From DASZHJ01 sp963735465 (GTDB lineage: Bacteria; Pseudomonadota; Alphaproteobacteria; ATCC43930; CGMCC-115725), in assembly GCA_963735465.1 (NCBI GenBank), contig CAVTLA010000001.1, positions 930,001-994,000 of the forward strand: 64,000 nucleotides of DNA. The letters run 5' to 3'. Within the stretch, counting starts at the first letter, position 1, and each line of letters begins with the position of its first letter. Made by a program: the position numbers and the translations under genes. Shown piece after piece: positions 52,753-61,636 of the stretch. Under the pieces are notes generated by a model. The model worked only from the letters and a program-made list of their open reading frames with translations. It was not told the DNA's origin and made no database searches.

Positions 52753-55723
52753 GGAGCCGCTCTCCCTTGGGATCGAGAAAAACCGGATCGGTGACGCGGA
52801 CCGCGACAATCTCGTTCCGGAGCGGGAAGGCGGCGTGCAGGATCGTGCCCTTGCGCTCCAGGCCGCCGGACAGCAGCGCGAGCGCGATCGAGTGTCCGAG
52901 GTTGGGGCTGAAGGCGGTGGAGGTGACGTGGCCGAGCATCTTGACCGGTGCCGCCGCCGCCGGACCTTCCACGAGCTGCGCGCCGCTGCGAATTCTCTGC
53001 GTGACGTCGACGGGCACGAGCCCGACCAGGCGCAGCCGGCTGGCTTCCGTCAGGGCCGGGCGCGTCAGCGACCGTCGGCCAATGCAGTCCTTCTTGCCGC
53101 TGACCAGCCGGCCCAGCCCGAGATCCTCCGCGGTCGTGTTCCCGTTGAGCTCGGCGCCGGCCACATGGCCCTTCTCGATCCGCATCACGCCCATCGCCTC
53201 GGTGCCGTAGGCGGTGATGCCGTCGGGGGCGCCGGCGGCGAGGAGCGCTTCCCAGACCGCGGCGCCCTGATCCGCCGGCACGTTGATCTCGTAGGCGAGC
53301 TCGCCGGAGAAGCTGATGCGGAAGATCCGCGCCTTGACGCCGGCGACGGCGATCTCGCGCGCGCCCATGTGCGGCAGGCTCGCGTTTCCGACGTCGACGC
53401 CCGCCGTGACGCGCTCCAGCACCGCTCTGCTTTTGGGACCGGCGAGCGCCATGGCGGCCCACTGATCCGTCACCGACGTGACATTGGCTCGAAGCTCCGG
53501 CCACACTGCCTGGAGATAGAACTCGAGATGCTGCAGAACCTTCGCTGCATTGGCGGTGGTGGTAGTCATGACATAGCGCTGCTCGCCGAGGCGCGAGGTG
53601 GTGCCGTCGTCGAAGACCATACCGTCCTCGCGCAGCATCAGCCCATAGCGCGCGCGGCCGATGGCGAGAGTCTTCCAGTTGTTGACGTAGACGCGGTCGA
53701 GAAACTCCGCGGCGTCGGGACCTTCGATCTCGATCTTGCCGAGGGTGGAGACGTCGACGAGGCCGACGCCGTTCCGCACTGCTCTTGTCTCGCGCTTGAT
53801 GGCGTCATTGAGGCTCTCGCCGGCACGGGGATAAGTGCTGGGCCGCAGCCACAACCCGGCCTCGACCCAGACCGTGCCGTGGGCCTGATGCCAGGCGTGC
53901 ATCGGCGAGCGCCGGATCGGCTCGAAATGCAGCCCGGTCTCCCGCGCCGCCAGGTTGCCGAGGGTGAAGGGCGTGTAGGGTGGGCGGAAGGTGGTGGTGC
54001 CCACCGCCGGTATCTCAGCGTTTCGCAGCCCGGCCAGGATCGCGAGTCCGTTGACGTTGCTGGTCTTGCCCTGGTCGGTACCCATGCCGAGGGTGGTGTA
54101 GCGCTTGAGGTGCTCGACCGAGACGAAGCCCTCCCGCGTCGCCAGCTCGAGATCTCCCGTGACGACATCGTTCTGCAGGTCGACGAAACGCTTGCCGCGG
54201 CCTGTGGTCGCCGGCAGGACGCCCATCGATTGCACTTGCTGCCGCGGCCACTCCGGCGCCGGTGGCGCGGTGCCGCTGCCAAAGCCCGCATCCCGAGCCG
54301 CCTCGGCGCCAGCGCACAGGCCTTCGGCCACGCCGTCGGCGAGGGAAAAGTTGCCGCGGGCGCCGCCGACGGAGCGCGTCCGCTGCTTCGCCTGGCCCGG
54401 CACGAAGCCCGCGATCGCCTCGTCGTAGGCGATCTTGCCGCCGGATTGGGAATGCAGATGCACCGTCGGATTCCAGCCGCCGGAAACGCAGACGAGGTCG
54501 CAGTCGATCGCTTGCGTGGAATTCGATTTGCCGGCAACTGGCACCACCGTCGCCCGCGTGACCTGACGCCCGCCCTTGACGCCGGCGATCGTGCTGCCGG
54601 GGAGGCAGAGGATGCCCGCCGCCTGCACCTGCCGGGCCGGCTCGCTGGTCGCGACATCCCGCGCATCCACGACGGCGGCGACCGCGATGCCGGCGCGATG
54701 CAGGTCGAGGGCGGTGGCGTAGGCGCTGTCGTTGTTGGTGGCGACGACCGCGCGCCGGCCCGGAGCGACCGCGTATTCGTTGACATACGCGCGTGCCGCC
54801 GACGCCAGCATGATGTTGGGCCGGTCGTTGTCGGCGAAGATCAGCGGCCGCTCGATCGCGCCGGTCGCGAGCACGACTTCCTTGGCGCGCACCAGCCACA
54901 GCACTTGGCGTGCACCATGGATCGGCGGCGTCGCGAGGTGGTCACCGGTGCGTTCGACGACGGCGACGAGATTGTGATCGTAGTAGCCGACGGCGGTCGC
55001 GCGTTGGAGGAGACGGGTCTCCGGCTGCGAGCCGAGCTCGGTCAGTGTTGCCGTCAGCCACGCGGACGCGGGGATATCCGCCAGCGCCGCCTGCTCGCGC
55101 CGGAGCGAGCCGCCGAGCTCGGGCCGCTCGTCCACCAGCAGAACTCGGGCGCCGGTTCGCCCGGCGGCGAGCGCCGCGGCGAGACCCGCCGGGCCGCCGC
55201 CGACGACGAGAACGTCGCAGTGGGCGTTGCGCTTCTCGTAGGCGTCCGGATCGGATTCAGCCGGCGCGCGCCCGAGGCCGGCGGCGCGACGGATGAAATG
55301 CTCGTAGAAGTGCCAGCCCGGCGGCCCCATGAAGGTCTTGTAGTAGAAGCCGGCGGGGATCAGCGGCGCCGCCAGGGAGGCGACGGCGCCGAGGTCGAAG
55401 GCGAGGGAGGGCCAGCGGTTCTGGCTCTCGGCGGCGAGACCGTCGAAGAGCTCGATCATGGTGGCCCGCGTATTGGGTTCGGCGCGATCGCCGCCGCGCA
55501 GGCGCACCAGCGCGTTCGGCTCCTCCGGCCCGGCGGTGTAGATGCCGCGCGGGCGGTGGTACTTGAAGCTGCGGCCGACGAGACGGACGCCGTTCGCCAG
55601 CAGCGCCGAGGCCAGGGTATCGCCGGCGTGGCCGGAGTGGGACACACCGTCGAAGGTGAAGGCGAGCTTCCGGCCGCGGTCGATGAGCCCGCCGGTGGCG
55701 AGGCGGAAGGGTTGGGTGGTCAT
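52745..55723 (-). CDS. soxA: Sarcosine oxidase alpha subunit
   Basis: This 992-residue subunit holds an N-terminal 2Fe-2S-like fold region without cluster (FTFDGVSHSGHAGDTLASAL, SFKYHRPRGI), a NAD-binding Rossmann domain (VLVVGGGPAGLAAALAAGRT, LLVDERPELGGS) and a C-terminal GcvT-like folate domain (GLVDVSTLGKIEIEGPDAAE, ELAYEINVPADQGAAVWEAL). The enzyme demethylates sarcosine to glycine and delivers the C1 unit to tetrahydrofolate or as formaldehyde. Start at 55723 is set by homology and by overlap with soxD; a longer reading to 56668 is antisense to the true soxB/D frames. Confidence 0.94.
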   Translation of the reverse strand: MTTQPFRLATGGLIDRGRKLAFTFDGVSHSGHAGDTLASALLANGVRLVGRSFKYHRPRGIYTAGPEEPNALVRLRGGDRAEPNTRATMIELFDGLAAESQNRWPSLAFDLGAVASLAAPLIPAGFYYKTFMGPPGWHFYEHFIRRAAGLGRAPAESDPDAYEKRNAHCDVLVVGGGPAGLAAALAAGRTGARVLLVDERPELGGSLRREQAALADIPASAWLTATLTELGSQPETRLLQRATAVGYYDHNLVAVVERTGDHLATPPIHGARQVLWLVRAKEVVLATGAIERPLIFADNDRPNIMLASAARAYVNEYAVAPGRRAVVATNNDSAYATALDLHRAGIAVAAVVDARDVATSEPARQVQAAGILCLPGSTIAGVKGGRQVTRATVVPVAGKSNSTQAIDCDLVCVSGGWNPTVHLHSQSGGKIAYDEAIAGFVPGQAKQRTRSVGGARGNFSLADGVAEGLCAGAEAARDAGFGSGTAPPAPEWPRQQVQSMGVLPATTGRGKRFVDLQNDVVTGDLELATREGFVSVEHLKRYTTLGMGTDQGKTSNVNGLAILAGLRNAEIPAVGTTTFRPPYTPFTLGNLAARETGLHFEPIRRSPMHAWHQAHGTVWVEAGLWLRPSTYPRAGESLNDAIKRETRAVRNGVGLVDVSTLGKIEIEGPDAAEFLDRVYVNNWKTLAIGRARYGLMLREDGMVFDDGTTSRLGEQRYVMTTTTANAAKVLQHLEFYLQAVWPELRANVTSVTDQWAAMALAGPKSRAVLERVTAGVDVGNASLPHMGAREIAVAGVKARIFRISFSGELAYEINVPADQGAAVWEALLAAGAPDGITAYGTEAMGVMRIEKGHVAGAELNGNTTAEDLGLGRLVSGKKDCIGRRSLTRPALTEASRLRLVGLVPVDVTQRIRSGAQLVEGPAAAAPVKMLGHVTSTAFSPNLGHSIALALLSGGLERKGTILHAAFPLRNEIVAVRVTDPVFLDPKGERLHA

Positions 55724-56013
55724 CTCGACCCGCTCTCCGGCGGATGCGCGAGTGGCGATGCCGCGGGAACCGCCGATGTGATCTCGTGCGTCAGGGTATC
55801 GCGCAGCACCTTGATCCAGGCGCGGCAGCCGGCGTGATGGTGCCAGTACTCGAGGTGGGCGCCGCGAGGGTTGTCGCGGAGATAGACGTAGGCGAACCAC
55901 TCCTCGTCCGATGCCGTCACGGGATCGCTCGGGCGCTTCACCGCGGCGTCGCCGCCATAGGTGAATTCGCTGTGGCCGCGCGGTCCGCACCAGGGGCAGG
56001 GGATCAGCAGCAC
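55720..56013 (-). CDS. soxD: Sarcosine oxidase delta subunit
   Basis: This 97-residue protein shows the delta-subunit pattern: LIPCPWCGPRGHSEFTYGGD, WFAYVYLRDNPRGAHLEYWH and HHAGCRAWIKVLRDTLTHEI. The Cys and His residues (CPWC, HHAGC) bind zinc in known structures. It lies 12 bases after soxB and overlaps soxA by four bases. Confidence 0.93.
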   Translation of the reverse strand: MLLIPCPWCGPRGHSEFTYGGDAAVKRPSDPVTASDEEWFAYVYLRDNPRGAHLEYWHHHAGCRAWIKVLRDTLTHEITSAVPAASPLAHPPESGSR

Positions 56014-56025
56014 CGGCGTCTCTCC

Positions 56026-57282
56026 TCAGTGCGCGCCGGGGAACGGCCCGGCGCCTCTCTCGTCGATGATGGTGCCGCGCTGAAAGCGGTCGAGGGAGAA
56101 GGCGGCGTTGAGCTCGTGGGGCCGGTCCTGGGCGATGGTATAGGCGAAGACCCAGCCGGAGCCCGGCGTCGCCTTGAATCCGCCGTAGCACCAGCCGCCG
56201 TCGATATAGAGTCCGTCGATGGGCGTCTTGCCGATGATCGGGCTGCCGTCCATGGTCATGTCCATGATGCCGCCCCAGTGGCGCATCAGCCGGAGCCGGC
56301 TGAAGGTGGGAAACAGCGCCAGAAGCGCGGTGGTGAAGAGCTCGATCGCCGGCAGGTTCCCGCGCTGAGCGTAGCTGTTGTAGAAGTCGAGATCGCCACC
56401 GAATACCAGCTCGCCCTTGTCGGATTGGCTGACGTAGACGTGGGCGGCGCCCGACGTCACGACGGTGTCGAGCACGGGCTTCAGGGGCTCGCTCACCGCC
56501 GCCTGCAGCAGATGGCTCTCGATGGGGAGCCGCAGCCCCGCCATCGCCGCGACGTGGCCGGAATGGCCGGCGACGGCGATGCCGATCTTCTTTGCCGCGA
56601 TCGCGCCGCGGGTGGTCTCGACGCCGGTGACGCGCCCGCCCTCGCGCCGGATGCCGGTCACCTCGCAATTCTGGATGATATCGACGCCGAGCCGGTCGGC
56701 GGCGCGGGCGAGGCCCCAGGCGACCGCGTCGTGCCGTGCCGTGCCGCCGCGCTTCTGCAAGAGGCCGCCGGCGATCGGAAACCGCGCGCGCTCGGAGAAA
56801 TCCAGCAGCGGCACCATCTTCTTCACCTCGTCCCGGGACAGCATCTCCGCGTCGATGCCGTTGAGGCGCATGGCGTTGCCGCGGCGGGAAAAGGCGTCAA
56901 GCTGGGCATCGGAATGCAGCAGGTTGAGCACGCCGCGCTGGGAGAACATGACGTTGTAGTTCAGATCCCGGGAAAGGCCTTCCCAGAGCTTCAGGGAGTG
57001 CTCGTAGAAGTGCTGGTTGGCGTCCAGCAGGTAGTTCGAGCGTACGATGGTCGTGTTGCGCCCGGTATTGCCGCCGCCCAGCCAGCCTTTCTCCAGCACC
57101 GCGACGTTGGTGATGCCGTGCAGCTTGGCGAGGTAGTAGGCGGTGGCGAGCCCATGACCACCGCCGCCGATGACGATGACGTCATAGGACCGCTTGGGCT
57201 CGGGATCGCGCCAGGCGCGGGACCAAGCCTGATGCCGGCTCAGCGCGTTCCGCGCCAGGCTGAAGATCGAATAATGCGACAT
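56026..57282 (-). CDS. soxB: Sarcosine oxidase beta subunit
   Basis: This 418-residue FAD/FMN subunit carries the sarcosine oxidation site. It shows SYDVIVIGGGGHGLATAYYL (FAD-binding), LEKGWLGGGNTGRNTTIVRS, and the C-terminal DGSPIIGKTPIDGLYIDGGW and GFKATPGSGWVFAYTIA. ATG 57282 gives the usual N-terminus (MSHYSIFSLARNALSRHQAW). It heads the minus-strand operon soxBDAG; about 200 bases separate it from the divergent SDR gene. Confidence 0.95.
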   Translation of the reverse strand: MSHYSIFSLARNALSRHQAWSRAWRDPEPKRSYDVIVIGGGGHGLATAYYLAKLHGITNVAVLEKGWLGGGNTGRNTTIVRSNYLLDANQHFYEHSLKLWEGLSRDLNYNVMFSQRGVLNLLHSDAQLDAFSRRGNAMRLNGIDAEMLSRDEVKKMVPLLDFSERARFPIAGGLLQKRGGTARHDAVAWGLARAADRLGVDIIQNCEVTGIRREGGRVTGVETTRGAIAAKKIGIAVAGHSGHVAAMAGLRLPIESHLLQAAVSEPLKPVLDTVVTSGAAHVYVSQSDKGELVFGGDLDFYNSYAQRGNLPAIELFTTALLALFPTFSRLRLMRHWGGIMDMTMDGSPIIGKTPIDGLYIDGGWCYGGFKATPGSGWVFAYTIAQDRPHELNAAFSLDRFQRGTIIDERGAGPFPGAH

Positions 57283-57488
57283 GCTGGGTGGGAGTTGCCG
57301 CCTGCGTTCGCTGCACGATAGCCGGGGTGACCCGTGGTTGCCACGCAAAATCCTCATTACCGCCTATGCGAGATAGCGGAAGAGCCCCACCCGATTGTGG
57401 CGAACGAGGCCGCCGGCCGGGCCATCGCTCTGTCGCGTCGGCCGAAACGGTCCGATATCATGCGGGCTTTCCCGCAGCGGGGAACCGC

Positions 57489-58256
57489 ATGACGAACTTT
57501 GCCGTGTATCCGAGCTTGCGCGACCGCACGGTGCTGATCACCGGCGGCGCCTCCGGCATCGGCGCCAGCATGGTCGAGCATTTCGCCGATCAGGGCGCCC
57601 GGGTCGGCTTCATCGACCTCGACACGTCGGCCGCCGGGAAGCTGCTGGGCCAGCTCGGGCCGCGGGCCGCGCGGTGCCACTTCGCCGCCGCCGATCTGCG
57701 GGACATCGCGGCGCTGCGCCTCGCCATCGACGAGGTGCGCGTGACGCTCGGCGGTCCGATAACGGTCCTGGTCAACAACGCCGCCCGCGACGACCGGCAT
57801 GGTATCGACCAGGTGACGCCGGAATACTGGGACGAGCGGATGGCGACCAATCTGCGGCACCAGTTCTTCGCCGCCAAGGCAGTCAAGGACGAGATGATCG
57901 CCAATGGCGGCGGCGCCATCGTCAACATGAGCTCGATCAGCTTCCTGCTCGGGCAGGGCGGCATGCCCGCCTATCTCACCGCCAAGTCCGCGGTCATCGG
58001 GCTGACCCGGGCGCTCGCCCGGGATCTCGGCCCACACATGATCCGGGTGAACGCCGTGCTGCCGGGCTGGATCATGACCGAGCGGCAGGTCGAGCTGTGG
58101 CTGACACCGGAGTCGGAATCGGAGATGCTGCGGGGGCAGTGTATTCCGGCGAAACTCTATCCGCCCGATATCGCCCGCATGGTCCTGTGGCTGGCGGCGG
58201 ACGATAGCCGTATGGTGACGGCGCAGAATTTCGTGGTGGACGGCGGCTGGACCTGA
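57489..58256 (+). CDS. SDR-family sugar dehydrogenase, XylB (D-xylose dehydrogenase)-like
   Basis: This 255-residue short-chain dehydrogenase has the cofactor loop TGGASGIGASM, the NNAARDDRHGIDQVTPEYWD segment and catalytic YLTAK (Tyr-x3-Lys). The start (FAVYPSLRDRTVLITGG), DDRH, YWDER and NLRH closely resemble Caulobacter XylB, an NAD-dependent D-xylose 1-dehydrogenase. The aldose epimerase next door fits a sugar-oxidising role. The substrate could be xylose or another aldose. Confidence 0.85.
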   Translation: MTNFAVYPSLRDRTVLITGGASGIGASMVEHFADQGARVGFIDLDTSAAGKLLGQLGPRAARCHFAAADLRDIAALRLAIDEVRVTLGGPITVLVNNAARDDRHGIDQVTPEYWDERMATNLRHQFFAAKAVKDEMIANGGGAIVNMSSISFLLGQGGMPAYLTAKSAVIGLTRALARDLGPHMIRVNAVLPGWIMTERQVELWLTPESESEMLRGQCIPAKLYPPDIARMVLWLAADDSRMVTAQNFVVDGGWT

Positions 58257-58290
58257 CGCGACAGCGGCAGGCGATAAGGGGGAAATCGAC

Positions 58291-59361
58291 GTGAGCGGGA
58301 CTATCGAGCGCACACCTTACGGCCAGCTTGCCGACGGCACCGCCGTCGAGCGCTACAGCCTGACCAATCGGCATGGCATGTCGGCCGATATCATCACCTA
58401 TGGCGGAATACTCGCCGCGCTGCACGTGCCGGATTGGCTGGGTCGTCGGGACAACGTGGTGCTGGGCTTCGCCGGCCTCGCGGACTATGTGGAGGACACC
58501 GCCAGCTTCGGGGCGATCACCGGCCGCTTCGCCAACCGGATCGCCGGTGCGCGCTTCTCCCTTGACGGGGTGGAGTACCGGCTCGCCTGCAACAGCCCGC
58601 CGAATGCAATTCACGGCGGCATCCGTAGGTTCGGCAAGGTGGTGTGGGCGGCGGCGCCCGAGCCCGCCGAGGACGGCGTTGCCCTGGCGCTTCGTTACGT
58701 CAGCGCCGACGGCGAGGAAGGCTATCCGGGAAAGCTGTCGGCGGAGGTCCGATATACGCTCACCGCCGACAACACCCTGCGGCTCGACTACACCGCGACC
58801 ACGGACAAGCCGACGGTGCTCAACCTCACCAACCACGCCTACTTCAACCTGAGCGGCGAGGGCTCGGGCGATGTATACGGGCACGAGGTGATGATCGCCG
58901 CCGACGCCTTCACGCCCGTCGATGCCGCGCTGATCCCGACCGGCGAAATCCGCCCGGTGGACGGAACTCCCCTCGACTTCCGTCTTCCGAAGCTCATCGG
59001 CACCGACCTCCGCGCCGACTACGAGCAGATCATGCAGGTGCGGGGCTTCGATCAGACCTACGTGCTGCCCCAGGAGCCGTCGGACGGGCCGCGGCTCGCC
59101 GCCTGCGTGCGCGATCCCGGCAGCGGACGTGTCATGGAGGTGTTCACCACCGAGCCCGGGATCCAGTTCTATACCGGGAACTCCCTCAACGGCCGGCATC
59201 GCGGTGCGAGGGGCCGAGCCTATCGCCAGGGCGACGGGTTCTGCCTGGAGACGCAGCACTTCCCCGACTCGCCGAACCAGCCGAATTTTCCCAGCACGGT
59301 GCTGCGGCCCGGCCAGACCTTCCGCTCGCGTACGGAGTATCGATTCCTGATCGATCGCTGA
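58291..59361 (+). CDS. galM: Aldose 1-epimerase
   Basis: This 356-residue enzyme interconverts alpha and beta anomers of aldoses. It shows GFAGLADYVEDTASFGAITG, FANRIAGARFSLDGVEY, LNLTNHAYFNLSGEGSGDVY with the catalytic His, and HFPDSPNQPNFPSTVLRPGQ with the catalytic-region residues. It starts with GTG, with AAGGGGGAAA 7 bases upstream, and follows the SDR gene by 34 bases, suggesting one operon that presents the right sugar anomer to the dehydrogenase. Confidence 0.92.
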   Translation: MSGTIERTPYGQLADGTAVERYSLTNRHGMSADIITYGGILAALHVPDWLGRRDNVVLGFAGLADYVEDTASFGAITGRFANRIAGARFSLDGVEYRLACNSPPNAIHGGIRRFGKVVWAAAPEPAEDGVALALRYVSADGEEGYPGKLSAEVRYTLTADNTLRLDYTATTDKPTVLNLTNHAYFNLSGEGSGDVYGHEVMIAADAFTPVDAALIPTGEIRPVDGTPLDFRLPKLIGTDLRADYEQIMQVRGFDQTYVLPQEPSDGPRLAACVRDPGSGRVMEVFTTEPGIQFYTGNSLNGRHRGARGRAYRQGDGFCLETQHFPDSPNQPNFPSTVLRPGQTFRSRTEYRFLIDR

Positions 59362-59362
59362 G

Positions 59363-60979
59363 TTAGGGCACGGCGATGCCGAGGGTCACGCCGTAGGGCG
59401 GCAGGGCGAGTATCGGGCCGCTCGGCCGCGTCACGAAAGGAAGATTCGCGGCGACGCTAAATTTGGGCAAACCCGCAATCGGGATCTCGACCCCGTCGGC
59501 CGCCAGGTTGAAGATCGCGATGATCGCGTCCGCGCCGCTGCCGCGCTGGAACGCCAGCAGCGGATCCGGCAGCGGCAGCAAGGCGATATCGCCGTCGATC
59601 GACGCCAGATGCCGCTTGCGCCAGGCGAGCATGCCGCGATAGGCGGCGAGAGTGGACCTTGTGTCTTTCGTTTGGAGATCCACCGCAAGGCCATCGTGAG
59701 CGGGCGCGAGGGGCAGCCAGGTCTCTGCCGCGCGGGAGAATCCGAGGTTCGGTGCGCCGGCGGTCCACGGCATCGGCGTGCGCGCGCCGTCGCGTCCGTG
59801 ATAGGCGGGATAGAAACGCAGGCCGAAGGGATCGCGCATCCTCTCGCGGGGTATGTCGGCGTTGGGGAGACCGAGCTCCTCGCCCTGGAAGAGGCAGGCG
59901 CTGCCGGGCAGGCACAGCAGGAGCGCCATCTGCAAGACGGCGAAGGCCACGGCTTCCACGCCGGTCGGATTCCACCGTGAGGCGACGCGGGCGACGTCGT
60001 GATTGCTGAAGGACCAGCAGGGCCAGGTGCCCCGGCTGTGGTCGATGGCCTCGGTCAGCATCTGCCGGAACCCCGCCGCACCGAACGGCGCCTTCGCCAC
60101 TCCGAGCGTATAGGCCATGTGCAGCCGGGTACCGCCGGTCATGGCGGCGACGCGCCGGGAGGCGCCGGGCTCGCTCGAGAGCTCGCCGATCGTCGTCGCC
60201 TCGGGGAATCGGTTCATGAACCACCGGATGCCGGTCATCAGGCGATCGGTGTCGGCGTGGGACATGTCGTGGGGATGCTGTTGCATCCGGAAGGGGTTCA
60301 CCGGCGCCTGGGCCGGCGCCACGCCAGCGACGGGATTATCGCGCAGGTCGGGATCGTGCAGCATGAAATCGACGGCATCGAAGCGGAAGCCGTCGACGCC
60401 GCGGCCGAGCCAGAATTCGGCGGTGGCGAAATGCTCCGCCAGCACCGCGTCCTCGCGCAGGTTGAGCTTCGGCTGGCTGAGCAGGAAGTGGTGGAGATAA
60501 TACTGCCGCCGCACCGGATCCCAGCGCCAGGCGCTGCCGCCGAAGACGGAGAGCCAATTGTTCGGCGGCGATCCGTCGGGGCGCGCGTCGGCCCAGACGT
60601 ACCAGCCGGCCTTGGGATTGTCCCGGGAGCTGCGGCTTTCCTGGAACCAGGCGTGCTCCGACGAGGTGTGGCTCCAGACCTGATCGATGAGGACGCGAAG
60701 CCCGAGGTGGTGAGCGCGGGCGACGACGCGGTCGAAATCCGCGTCGGTCCCGAACAGGGGATCGACGGCGCGATAGTCCGCCACGTCGTAGCCGTAATCG
60801 TGCTGGGGCGAGGGATAGAACGGCGAGATCCAGATCGCGTCGACGCCGAGATCGGCGATATGCCCGAGCCGCGCCAGCAGGCCCGGAAGATCGCCGGTGC
60901 CGTCGTCATTGCCATCGAAGAAGCTCGGGAGATAGACCTGATAGATCGTGGCCCCTCGCCACCACTCGCGTCCCTGCAT
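59363..60979 (-). CDS. GH13 alpha-glucosidase
   Basis: This 538-residue glycoside hydrolase of family 13 begins WWRGATIYQVYLPSFFDGND. It has the conserved regions VLIDQVWSHTS, GFRFDAVDFM (nucleophile Asp), TIGELSS (acid/base Glu) and WSFSNHDVARV. It hydrolyses alpha-1,4 or alpha-1,6 glucosides (oligo-1,6-glucosidase or trehalose-type members share the layout). No signal peptide is visible, so it is cytoplasmic. Its stop faces the epimerase stop with one base between. It may feed glucose to the same sugar pathway. Confidence 0.9.
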   Translation of the reverse strand: MQGREWWRGATIYQVYLPSFFDGNDDGTGDLPGLLARLGHIADLGVDAIWISPFYPSPQHDYGYDVADYRAVDPLFGTDADFDRVVARAHHLGLRVLIDQVWSHTSSEHAWFQESRSSRDNPKAGWYVWADARPDGSPPNNWLSVFGGSAWRWDPVRRQYYLHHFLLSQPKLNLREDAVLAEHFATAEFWLGRGVDGFRFDAVDFMLHDPDLRDNPVAGVAPAQAPVNPFRMQQHPHDMSHADTDRLMTGIRWFMNRFPEATTIGELSSEPGASRRVAAMTGGTRLHMAYTLGVAKAPFGAAGFRQMLTEAIDHSRGTWPCWSFSNHDVARVASRWNPTGVEAVAFAVLQMALLLCLPGSACLFQGEELGLPNADIPRERMRDPFGLRFYPAYHGRDGARTPMPWTAGAPNLGFSRAAETWLPLAPAHDGLAVDLQTKDTRSTLAAYRGMLAWRKRHLASIDGDIALLPLPDPLLAFQRGSGADAIIAIFNLAADGVEIPIAGLPKFSVAANLPFVTRPSGPILALPPYGVTLGIAVP

Positions 60980-61636
60980 CTCCTCTCGCGCTCCGACGTG
61001 GCTGCACCGCCGGCGGCGGCCCAGGTCACTCGGTCCCGCGCGCCGTCACCATCAACTACAATAGGCTCATGCCGCCAGTGCCTCCGCTACGGCGGTGCGG
61101 TGGGCGGTGTCAAGTTTGGGGTCGCCGACCCAGTCGGCTCCGTGACCGAAAGCCCGATCAGCGCGCCAGGACGTGATGGGCGACAACAAATGCCGCGGCG
61201 GCGAATACCAGGATAAACCCCAGGGCGTAGCCGCTCGCTCGCGCGGCGCTGTCCTGTCGAGCGGGCATCGCTGTCGCGGCGACTCGGGCCTTTCGGGAAT
61301 AGCGTTTGCCGCTGCCATCGAATCGGTCGTGCATAAGGCCGCCCCTGCATCAATCGCCCGCGCGCATGCCATCGGCATCGTGCCTCGGACGTTGGCCGGG
61401 CGATGAGCTAAACGGCTCCGGGGGCCTGCGGGTTCCCCTGGGGCGAGACAATAGGGACCGGCGCTCCCGCTGCCAGTCCCTGCCACCGCCCGGTGCGCCC
61501 GTGGGCCCTGGTATCCGGCTTCGGTGCGACCCGCCGGTTCCTGGGCAATATCGATAAATGTGAGGCGCTTAGATGATCCTTAACCATGCGCGGGCCACAA
61601 CTACACGTTCTGCGACGAGAGTCAGGTAGCCACATC
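60980..61636. other. Intergenic region upstream of the GH13 and DUF2336 genes
   Basis: About 650 bases between divergent genes. Apart from one small single-helix reading frame on the minus strand (61158-61334), I see no supported gene. Longer overlapping readings here (for example 61067-61486, minus) are Arg/Ala-rich and do not resemble protein families. Promoters for the flanking divergent genes must lie here or close by, but no clear -35/-10 pair is visible. Confidence 0.4.
61158..61334 (-). CDS. Possible small single-pass membrane protein
   Basis: A 58-residue reading frame, MHDRFDGSGKRYSRKARVAA at the start and a clear membrane helix near the end (YALGFILVFAAAAFVVAHHV). Basic residues precede the helix, giving an N-in topology by the positive-inside rule. 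The ribosome site is weak (GGGGCGG). It could be a small membrane protein or chance; the helix in a GC-rich frame is the main support. Confidence 0.35.
   Translation of the reverse strand: MHDRFDGSGKRYSRKARVAATAMPARQDSAARASGYALGFILVFAAAAFVVAHHVLAR

Noticed and set aside
52232..55837. A 1201-residue plus-strand reading frame
   Set aside because: It lies antisense to soxG and soxA, which have clear family motifs; the composition is typical of a GC-driven shadow.
55724..56668. An N-terminal extension of soxA
   Set aside because: The added 315 residues are out of frame with soxD and soxB, which are real, and are Arg-rich without motifs.
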